DNA of 64,000 bases from the NCBI GenBank assembly GCA_029449245.1, contig JANATF010000001.1:2170001-2234000 (forward strand). Reading direction: 5' to 3'. The notes beneath the pieces are model-generated. The model had not been told where the DNA came from. It saw only the letters and a list, made by a program, of their open reading frames with translations, and made no database searches. Shown here piece by piece: positions 13,601 through 22,293 of the stretch. This DNA comes from Mortierella alpina. Taxonomy: Eukaryota > Mortierellomycota > Mortierellomycetes > Mortierellales > Mortierellaceae. Every line of letters starts with the position of its first letter. Positions within the stretch are counted from its first letter, which is position 1. Made by a program: the position numbers and the translations under genes.

Positions 13601-14557
13601 CTTAGCGCACTTTTTGAGCGCGGACACCCCTGAGGGCCAGCATCAAGCCTAATCTGATATTTCTTTTAATTCGACACGTTACTGTATGAGCCGAACTCAA
13701 CCCTCGAAGATTCCTCGCTCTTGACTCGTCCATCGCCCTCTAACCGCTCAAAAGCTCTTTGCTTCATGATTTGTTTAATGCTTGAGCCCATCAGCAGTGT
13801 TGCAATAACAACAACAACAACAAAAAAGTGGAAATGTTCGCCAGAAAAGAAAAGAAAAAAAGTATCCGAGAGCGTCTAACGCGCTCATGCTAGATGTAGT
13901 CTTCCGCACACATGCAGCAAAGCGTGTCTGTCTCTCTGAGACTGTGACTAGTCGGCATGCACATACTTCATATGGATACTCATTCCACCAGATCCCCCTA
14001 ACAAAGGCTTATTCAAATTAAGAACGTCCGAATAGAGTTTGCCTTCACTTACCAGAGTCGATAACAAAAAGGTCCCCCTTTGTGGTCCCACGTTGAGAAC
14101 CGCCGTACAAGAAGATGTCTGTTCCGTTGGTGGTGATGGAGCTGGTGTGCTGAAACCTCGGAAAGGGGTTGATGCCAAGGACGCGACGCTGGCTCCAAAA
14201 CAGCTGTGGCGTGGCAAGGAGTGCCGCTGAGGAGGAGGCTGGTGGTGCGACGCCTATATTCGAGAAATGGGCTTGGGCGGGCGATGCCGGACCGTTAGGG
14301 AAGTGCGATACCATGCCTGGACTGCCGTTGCCTCCACTCGGGTATGGGGAGGTAGGGCTCAGAGGACTCAGAGGTCCGCTGCCTCCTGAGGCGAACGATG
14401 GTGAGCTGGGTCCATGTCGCTGTGCACCACCGTTGCCGTTGTTGGTTCCATGAAGGCCGTTTGGGGACGGTGGGGGTCGCTGCTTTGGGGTGTTGCCGTT
14501 ATTCTGTTGGCCATGGGAAGTGTCCTTATCTTCCTTTTTCTTATTAAAAATGCCCAT
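7637..14557 (-). CDS. tea1: Tea1/Kel-like kelch-repeat and coiled-coil polarity protein
   Basis: Exons: 14053-14557, 13406-13501, 13071-13289, 12666-12977, 12431-12586, 10723-12323 and 7637-10618; every phase agrees, giving 1956 residues. After a Gly/Pro/Ser-rich N-terminus (MGIFNKKKEDK) comes the family signature SQRRVLGINPFPRFQH, then about six kelch blades (LYGGS, FGGWD, YIFGGQ, FGGA, FGGN, LGGE with W/Y pairs). A roughly 500-residue Pro-rich linker with poly-Pro stretches follows. A very long coiled coil of about 750 residues (most of the last exon) comes next, then Q-rich tracts including a run of about 15 Gln. The architecture matches S. pombe Tea1 (microtubule-delivered cell-end marker) and yeast Kel1/Kel2, but it is about 800 residues longer than Tea1. 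The Pro-rich segment could bind profilin, SH3 or WW partners (inference). The first intron (551 nt) is unusually long. Confidence 0.9.
7736..7785. repeat. CAA/CAG-type microsatellite encoding poly-Gln
   Basis: A GTTGCT/GTTGTT triplet array on the + strand is the reverse of CAA/CAG codons near the C-terminus of the Tea1-like protein. It encodes about 15 consecutive Gln and is a likely site of length variation. Confidence 0.85.
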
Positions 14558-15227
14558 GGTGCTCTATGGTCGGGGCGGGGTGGTCGTGCTGATGGAGTAA
14601 TGAAGGGAGCGCAGGCACAAAAATGGCGGGAGGATGGAGGGGTGCGAGGTCGGGCGACAAATTGTCAGTTGCAGAGCCCGGATGTGTGCAAGGAAAGTGA
14701 ATGTGAGGAAGCGCAGGTGTTCAGCAGGGAATGCGCGTTGGTCTAAGAGCGAAGCATCTGTTGGGGTCGAAGGAGGAGACGGCGATGAGGAATGGGGAAT
14801 GAGGAGAGGAGGAAAGGAAAGGGAAAGTGAAGCGACCAGGATGGCGCGATGGGCTGCTGCAGGTGTGAAGTGTGATGAGCTCAGGCTGTTCAAACAACCA
14901 GACGTGTCCTCTAACAAATTGGAAAAGACCGCCTTGTGCGACCACACCTCATTTGTTGACCCGATGTTGTAGCCTCAGCAAAGCAGCGCGGGAATTGCTT
15001 GTTGAACCTGGCGGGTGCACCCTCTGTCGGGGGTCTATGTGCTCTCAATCCACTGTTGCGATCGCAGGGGTTGCAAGTGTCACGGTAAGCAGGCATGCGT
15101 CCATGCACATTTGGTGCAGGCCCAAACGAGCACAGACTGCGTGTCGGCCAATGAGTTGCGAACCCCTGTGTCTCACTTACACGGTGCATTTTGAAGTTCC
15201 GCGGTACAGTCACGACCTGTGCTTGCC
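14558..15227. other. Intergenic region upstream of the Tea1-like gene
   Basis: Promoter and 5' leader of the Tea1-like gene, up to the left boundary of the TIR-bounded segment. No coding sequence is supportable. Confidence 0.55.
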
Positions 15228-15229
15228 TA

Positions 15230-15246
15230 TAGTCGACTCTCTATAA
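15230..15246 (+). repeat. Left terminal inverted repeat (17 bp)
   Basis: Pairs with 20023-20039 with one mismatch at the outermost base (T instead of C). TA precedes it at 15228-15229. Confidence 0.6.
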
Positions 15247-15879
15247 ACGCCGTCGTTTGCGCGAGAAGTCTTGTACAGCTGGAGCCGAGCTGATGGCGAC
15301 CCAGAGTCCCACCAGTTCCGTTTGTTTTACGGTGGACTGTGTAGCCTGAAATGAGAAGCTAAAGGACAGGAACAAGCAGACACGAAACAGTCGATCGGGC
15401 CTATGTGATAGTCCACCTTACTGTTTCCTGTATGAGGCATGGCGGATGTCACTTCCCCCAGCAGAGTAACGAGTCAGGACGATTGGCGCTCAATGGAAAC
15501 CAAGAGGCTCGCCTTTCTCGAGGAATCAAAAGATATGGTGCACGTATGCCCGGATACGAACACATCCTGCACTGACAGCGATTAGACGTCACCCCCTCCC
15601 CGGTCAAAGAGGGCTGCCACTTGCGAGTGGGACGATCGTGCTCGCGGAGCCTCTCGCCAAGCTCCAAATGCACCATATAACAATTGCTTTTCCCGAGCAA
15701 TTGCTTGTTACAACTTGAATATGGCAAGCGTTATATTTTATAGTAGGTTTTGAGACATTTTTTTGAATTATGGGTCCGCCGAGATGACGAGACTCAATTG
15801 GCAGCACCTCATCCACTTGACTGCTTTTAGTCTCGACACATGCGAGAGTGGTCACTGAGTTCACATGGGCCTTCAATCT

Positions 15880-16845
15880 AACATTCCATACGCAGGAAGC
15901 CAGTCTCGGCCTTTGCACTACCGCCTGCCCCAGTTGTCTCCAGAATATCATGGCGCCCTCGCTCAGCCGTTGGCTCTTTCCGATTTCCATCTCGTAGTCT
16001 TTAGTCAAGACAAATGCCTCGCCGTTGTCGACCACAGGAGCGTGTCGCTGACCCGGCAAAGTCTTGGCCTCGTAATCCTGCTGGTTGCCAAACACAATCC
16101 ACATCTTCTGCATTTCAGAGCTCAATTGCATCTCCGTGCTACAAAATCGTCTCGATCTTGGGTGGCGCAAACAGGAATGGAAGTTCTCCAGCGTGCATGG
16201 ATCCTAAACCAGGGGCGACTTGGTTCATCTTTTCAATCTCTGCATCAAAGTGATACCTCGAAACCTTGAACTGATCCTTCCCACGGACCTTGCGGAGCTT
16301 CATCAACGAGTCGTGCAAAACTTGGGTAGGGTTGACAAAAGCCATGTCGCCTGTGACTGTAGCAACAATCCGGGTCATAGCTGCTTCCGTCTTGGGAACA
16401 CCATAGGCTGACTCGAACAAGGACGCCAATGCTGGTACGGGAGCCATCCTTTGGACGAATTGAGGCCATTTCTGGAGGCTGACTTCTCCAGAGAACATGG
16501 TTGCAAAAGCAGTACCCTCGTCCTTGGTGTTGCCCAGCAGGACTGACTTGAGATTTGGATCATAGGTGTTGAGATCCAAACTCTGGGTCTGAACAGCATT
16601 GCCGGTAGCGCCAGTGACACTAAAAACGCCGCCGTCGTCGTAGTAAGGGTGGAACATACCAACGCCAGCTTGGGCGATCTCGTCCTGAGGAATGGCCCTC
16701 AACAGTCTCATTTTTTCCTTGGAGTCCAAGTCCAAAGGGATGTTGAGTTTCTGAAGGAGTTCGTCAAAGTAGGCTTGATCCTCTTTGTGGACATGGGCTG
16801 CGGGGAGGGTGTCCACAGTACCAGACTTCAGAATGGCGTGTGGAT
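15880..16845 (-). pseudogene. Carboxylesterase (type B) 3' fragment, frameshifted
   Basis: Minus-strand reading from about 16840 gives AILKSGTVDTLPAAH, a DDGGVF-like segment, GNTKDEGTAFA and LGSMHAGELPFLF. These fit the C-terminal half of type-B carboxylesterases and include the probable catalytic Glu/Asp region and the His of H-x-x-ELPF. The N-terminal half with the GESAG nucleophile is absent. The open frame stops at 16139, and the homology resumes one base out of frame (STEMQLSSEMQKMW, then RHAPVVDNGEAF and MIFWRQL) down to about 15885. A TTTTGTAGCAC context marks the one-base shift. Upstream the sequence switches abruptly, near 16840-16850, to the C-terminal region of the FEN1-like gene. 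It cannot encode a working esterase. Confidence 0.8.
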
Positions 16846-19205
16846 TCGACCTCTGATGAATCTTGAGCGGCGGTTGCGAAGGTGCTCTTTGCCACAATGG
16901 TCGCTGTTCCTGAGGCAACCTGAGCCTGCAACATATCCTTGGCGTCTGTGTCGAGGTCACGAACTGCAGTGAAGCCGCCTTACTAAGAGGTGAACTTCCA
17001 GGCCGTTGGTCACGATACTGTACCGGGACTCGGAGACATTCTGCTGGACGGAGACTGATGCATATTCACCACATCCGAAAAGTCGCTCCATGAAACGACC
17101 GATATGGTCCCTCACGTACTCGACTGCAGCAACCTGATCGTCCAATTCCGTCCTCTTTTTTTTATTCATGGTCCAATCTTCTTGGCCCAGCTCATATAGA
17201 ATATCCTGAGCAATCTTCTTGGTGTCGTCTCTTGCATAGAAGATGTCGAGGAGTGCGGTCTCGGACAGATCGACAAATCCAGTAGCTAGCCTGGCCTTTG
17301 GGAAATCGCAGTACTGGCCAAAGGTGTTCATGCCGAAGAAGTGATCAATGTCACTCACTCCGTCGGGGTCAGGGTTCGGGTGCCCTTCAAACTAGAAATC
17401 AAACAGCATTGCACGAGAATGAGCGAGTGATCGTTTCGGCGACATCTTTAAACATCGGTTCTAGGCACTCACCACACAATTCCTGTAGTGAGATCTTAGC
17501 GCTGCTTGTACTGATACCATCGCCATATCGGACATCGCAGTGATCGGTAGGTCAGGTGCGTCCTGTTTGAGTGGGGGGAGCTTCGTCATCTCCGAGAACA
17601 GGCTGTAGGCCTCTTTTGCCGACTCCGCCGCGGGTCTTGTAGATGTCGCCTTCGCCGCATATCCACCTGTGCCTGATGGCCCTCCAAGATACAGCATGCG
17701 TCCGAGGTTATCCATAAATCCTGCGTCGTCAATGATCTGATTTAAAAGTGTCATCCTGGTGGGTTGTTGGGCGGGGTGTTGTCGAGGAGGTGGGTGATGT
17801 AAATGGCCGTGGCGTAATACGCTCTGAGCTGAATGTCGTTCAGCAAGAACACAGCTGCCTGCAATTGCCTCTGCAATATCTCAGCCTTGGTTTGGAATCT
17901 ACTCCGTAGCTGGTGATCGTCAACAATAGCTGAGCGCAGTTGTCGCTTTTTCTCCGACGGTTTGGTCTTCGTCTTCCCTTTTCGAGCCTGCTTGACAATG
18001 GACTTTTTCGCTGCCGGTGACCGGGGACGAGGTCCTGGAACTCGGGCGGAAGCTGATGGTCATGGAGCTTGGATTTTGTTACATCGCTGTATTTGTGACC
18101 CGCAAGGATGGACATCTTGCTCTTGAACACAGGTCGAAACTGATTTGGATGAGACTTGCGAGCGACGTAAAAGGGTGGCGAGGTCATCAGACTCCTCGCT
18201 CTCTGCACCTACATCGCCACGCACATTTGCATGAGCCGCTCAAGTTCTGTAACCCCGTCTGTAAGGTCCGAGTCGTGTCTGGCAGGGGGGGGGGGGGGGG
18301 GTCTCAGTCGGCGTGGCTCTTTTGTCCAAAAAGACGTGGCTCGCGTTTTCAAAATGACTTGGTGCGACCTCAGCCGAGACTTTGGTCGCCGCAACCGAGC
18401 AGTAGAGATCCAGCATAGCTGCGCTCGTGGTGCTCGGGATCCTCTCGATGATGTCGGTGTTCCTACCGAGGCTGAGTCCTTCGATGTTCCTGGAGAAGTC
18501 ATTGTTGGAGACTGTCGCCAGCAGAGCCAGGTGCTTCTCAGTGGGTAGTCCCAAAGCCTTTAGAGTTGCTCCCTTCGAGTAAACTCCATAGCCCTGGTGG
18601 TTGGGAAGTGGACGGAGGACGGTTATCACGCCCTCAAAGCAAAGTAAATCGCTGTCCCCGGAGACGACCACGGCGTCTATCTGATTCGAAGCCAGTCCAG
18701 CTATGCACATGTCTGCTTCAAAGGTGCACCGGCAAAGAGTGACTTTTGGTGCAAGACCTTCCAGGACAGCCGCCATGGTCGCAGCAGGGACAATGAACAC
18801 TCTCTTGAGGCACTTCCGGATGGTTTCAACGACCGCTCTCGATGTCCATTTCCCCGCGAGCGAGCGCTCCTTCATGCTGCTCAACGCCCTCTCCATCTTC
18901 TCCTTGGCCTTATTCCTCTTCTCTTGCCGTTCCTGGTGTGCCTTCTCTTTCTCCTTTGTAGCTGCTCCATCACAGTGCACAAGACAGTGCTGCCCAAAGG
19001 TCGCCACGATGGTGTCGCCGAGACGAACGCCAATCCTGTGCCCGTTCTAGATCGAGCTATCCGTTTGCAACTGGTGCAGTAGCGGGGCGAAGTAGCAACT
19101 CAGGAAGTCGACATGGAACATCTTGCCTGCCAGACTAGAGGGATGCACAGGAGGTGGACAGAGCCCTTTTGCCTTGATCCGTTGATAGAGACCGGCCACG
19201 CCCAT
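16846..19205 (-). pseudogene. FEN1/XPG-like PIN nuclease with long C-terminal region, disabled
   Basis: It starts at ATG 19205 with MGVAGLYQRIKAKGL, FEN1-like in place of canonical MGI-x-GL. Rad2/FEN1-family features follow: FHVDFLSCYF (first metal Asp), VHCDGAATKEKEKAHQER (second Asp, then the arginine/lysine-rich arch), CTFEADMCIAGLAS (E-A-D), VVSGDSDLLCF-like DxD, and NNDFSRNIEGLSLGRN, resembling the FEN1 helix-turn-helix after GSDY. Damage: TAG at 19047-19049, a frame change at a 17-base G run (18285-18301), TAG at 18209-18211, and further shifts near 17990 and 17760. A clean GT-AG intron (17392-17472) survives inside the C-terminal part, joining NCV to FEGHPNPDPDG. The roughly 450-residue C-terminal region matches nothing I recognise. 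The intron argues for a eukaryotic gene rather than a recent bacterial transfer. Confidence 0.75.
18285..18301. repeat. Homopolymer of 17 G
   Basis: This poly-G tract (poly-C on the coding minus strand) sits where the FEN1-like reading frame shifts. Slippage could have caused the frameshift, or the run length could be an assembly error. Confidence 0.9.
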
Positions 19206-20022
19206 CTAACAAGAAAGAAAGAAAGTCGCTTGTTAAGTAGTTTGCTGTATTGCTAAACGCCCTGGGGTTGTATTGATATGAGCAGCCGAACAGCCATATG
19301 AACTTACGATCAAAAGACGACCGTTTGCAGATAACGAAAGGTAGAGCGTGTAAGGGAATGGACAGACAACAGAAGGTAAAGGAGACGAGAGGGAGAGAAG
19401 GTGAAAGATAGCAGGAGAGGGATGGCGGCAACACGAGGAGAGAGAGTGTGAGAGAATAGATGGAGAAGCAGCGGCAGTATGAGAGCAAGTGATTGATAGA
19501 GTAGAGTTAGGTCCAGAGCGAGAGTGAAAGGCGGCGACTAGGAGCCTAGGAGGCAAGCGAGAGTGCGAGAGAGAGACAGAGAGAAAGTCGAAAAGAAAAA
19601 GATGAAAAAGAAGAACAAGAAGGGCAAGAAGGGCAAGACGAGCCTAAGATGTTCGAGGGCAAGAGAGAAAAGAGAGAGCCAGTGTCGACAAGAGACAGCC
19701 AGCTGGCTGTTGATCAGACCTGGACGCTCGTCTCTGCAGTCCATTGGACATCACAATGCTACTGTCTGAGGGCAGCTTAAGTGCTGTTGCCACGGCAGCA
19801 TGTATACGAAACGCGTCCTGCGCATCCAGTCTCTTCCGAAAACAAACACCTTTCCTTTGCATCCGTCCCTCGTACATGCAGTCTTCAATCGCCCACACAC
19901 TTACAGCACTTGCAAGCACTTGCAAGCACATACTGCCGCAACAGCCACAGTAGCGCAAATGGGCAGAAGGCAGTATCCCCTGAACTTTTTTATGAGCGGC
20001 ATAAGGACACTCCATTGTTTCC

Positions 20023-20039
20023 TTATAGAGAGTCGACTG
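20023..20039 (-). repeat. Right terminal inverted repeat (17 bp)
   Basis: The reverse complement reads CAGTCGACTCTCTATAA and pairs with 15230-15246. TA follows at 20040-20041. Confidence 0.6.
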
Positions 20040-20239
20040 TATTTCACACTCGCGTCTAGGAATCCACCAGAAGTATTGCTTCACACAATTTCGTGCACGT
20101 CTTCTCCGCCTATGGCGCTTGCTACAGTTCACTGGACATACGATCTTCACTCTTTTGTTGGCGATCCAAAACATGCCTTTGCTCTCAGCTTTTGCTATAA
20201 GCGGACTCTATCGCTCACCACCGGTTCCAAGGTGTAAGA

Positions 20240-22180
20240 GCTTCTGCGACTTTCTGTGAGACCAGAGAATCCCATTCAAATTCTCTGATTTATCCAGGCG
20301 AACCCAGCGCTTCATGTTACCCTTTTCCAAAGGTCTGAAAGATTCCTCTTGGGCGTGATGCGGTGGTCTTGTCGTCGATATTGTACATCCAAAACTTTAT
20401 ATCGGCATATTCGTCTCACTTGTAGATGCTCTGCGCGTAAAATGGGACGGGATAGGATATCCTCTCACTCTCTATGAATACATCTACTTCAAGCGAACAG
20501 AGTCAAAGTGTTTCTAGGCAAGGTGACCTTCTCATAGGTAATTGGAAAATGTCACAGGTCATTCATCCGATCGTAGACTGTTGCTACCAAGTATCACAAG
20601 GGTTCCTTCAAGTTCAAATGGCTTGACTTTGAATCGCATCACCATCAGTGCAGAGCTCTTGGTTCGAGGTAGGATTTCAATAAACACATGTTTGAGCAGC
20701 GTGCCAGTATATAGTCCAGAAAACCTCCAATGTTCAAAATAAAGGGCTGGCAATCATCATACTGGACATACAAGGCACCAAATTACCTAGGATTATGCAC
20801 TCCTTCGATAGAAAGCGTCAATTCAAACGCAAGGTAGAGTAGAATCTCGTGGACAAAGAAACTCCAGCCTATGCCCACTATATATTGCGATGCTGTGCAG
20901 CGGCTATCGCAATCTTCAAAGCCGAAAGGGGTAATTGTGGTGTGCGAGATATGCGTCAGTTACATAGGCATGTTCGATTCTCATTAATTAACTTCCTGGA
21001 GAAGTTTTCCATGATGTTAATGGGACACTGCCAAGATATCCTGTATATCAACAGCGGGGTGAAGATATCGTACAGTTATCTCAGCTGTGATGGTAGATAC
21101 GCAAAGCAGTGAGTCTCCTTGCTGACGGATATTCTTGTGGTTCGTCATTATGACCTTCGAATGGGGTGTGGAAGACATTGTCGAATGAATTTTCCGCTGA
21201 GGACCAGTGATGTTGTTGTCTGTGATGACGCGCTCAGAGCACCGGGACTATTCACCCATTTAATGATGAGCTCTAAGGAAGGTGTTTACAATCGCAGTTC
21301 CAATCCATCGTGGGACCTACTGTCAATCGTGAAGCTTGATGAATTGAAGGCATGAGGGTGCATGAGGGTCTGTGAACAATTAAGCGGCTTCCTTGACTCA
21401 GTAAAGCCGCAGGAACACCATTTCGAAAGTCGTGATCAGAATTCCAGACACCGACATTAATATTCAGATAAAAACTCACGGCGCCTTGACTCGAGAATTC
21501 ACTTGCGCCTAGAATGCTCCATTGCCGCTTTCAGAGGATGAAGAAGGCCGAAACATCATATATCAAGCGGGTTAGATGTTGAGGAGCTAAGGCTCTGCTT
21601 ATTGAAACGCGTCCAGACCAATGGCTCGAACATTGCAATATTATCTCAACGAGAGGATACATAGACCCTAGCCACAATGACTCGAACTCGTTACCGACGG
21701 CCTAGAACGATTGATTCCACGGTTAGACCACCTCGCCGCCGCGGCTCAAGAAATTAGCCCTCGAGCGGCTGCGGTCAACCTCAATCGACCCAATCGAAAT
21801 CACGGCTCACAATGAGGCGTTTCGTGACCGCAGCAGAGTACAAACAATACTGTACACAATATATCAATCTACTGTACTAATATTACTTGCGCTCAAGACG
21901 GAGGCGGCGTGGTTCAACGCGCCGCTCCAGTATTTTTGCCATCTTTGGTATGTGCTTAGTACGGGCTGAACAGCAAATGGCACCGTCTCAGCGCCGTTAG
22001 GGTACAAGTGAACCTCGCCTGCAGGAAACGTGTAACAGGATTTTTAACGCCGTAGGCCCTTGTACACTGCAGTGAATGCTCTTGTGTACTATTGTGGATT
22101 CCTAGAGATGCGACGACGTGTCAGGCATGCCCGAGCTGCGTGTATGCCCGAAATAATTGACGTGAACTCGTGAAATATGG
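20240..22180. other. Gene-poor region with possible gene remnants
   Basis: No intact gene is supportable. On the minus strand, 20559-20753 and about 20790-20960 read as hydrophobic, protein-like segments (for example FEHWRFSGLYTGT and FFVHEILLYLAFELTL), but I could not join them in phase or recognise a family. Near 21640-21735 the minus strand has pol III box-A-like and box-B-like words (see findings). Confidence 0.4.
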
Positions 22181-22188
22181 TATAAAAG
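22181..22188 (+). promoter_or_regulatory. TATA box of the NlpC/P60 gene
   Basis: TATAAAAG lies 113 bp upstream of the ATG at 22294, in a clean promoter context followed by a C/T-rich leader. The signal is strong compared with the other genes of the window. Confidence 0.65.
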
Positions 22189-22293
22189 GCACCTCACTTG
22201 AACTCAAACGAACCTCATCATCTCCTCATTCCACTCCACTCCACTTCTTCCCCCTTACTCTCAACTCTACTCCTCACTGGCAATCACTGCAGA

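Larger units (their letters stand above)
15230..20039. mobile_element. Putative TA-flanked TIR element carrying a FEN1-like gene
   Basis: A 17-bp end at 15230-15246 (TAGTCGACTCTCTATAA) is matched in inverted orientation at 20023-20039 (reverse complement CAGTCGACTCTCTATAA), 16/17 identical and facing outward. Each is bordered by TA (15228-15229 and 20040-20041), the target duplication typical of Tc1/mariner/pogo-type elements. The right end starts CAGT, as in many pogo-like termini. The 4.8 kb interior holds a decayed FEN1/XPG-like nuclease gene and a carboxylesterase 3' fragment on the minus strand, with no recognisable DDE transposase. The two ends may instead belong to two separate elements; sequence just inside the ends is not obviously similar. 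The whole unit is therefore a hypothesis. Confidence 0.45.

Noticed and set aside
19644-20174. Long minus-strand open frame crossing the right TIR
   Set aside because: The composition is Arg/Cys-rich with no motif, and it spans the putative element end. It is most likely a chance open frame.
21640-21735. Functional tRNA gene
   Set aside because: Box A and box B words are present, but no acceptor stem and no good T stem can be paired. Kept only as a possible SINE-like relic.
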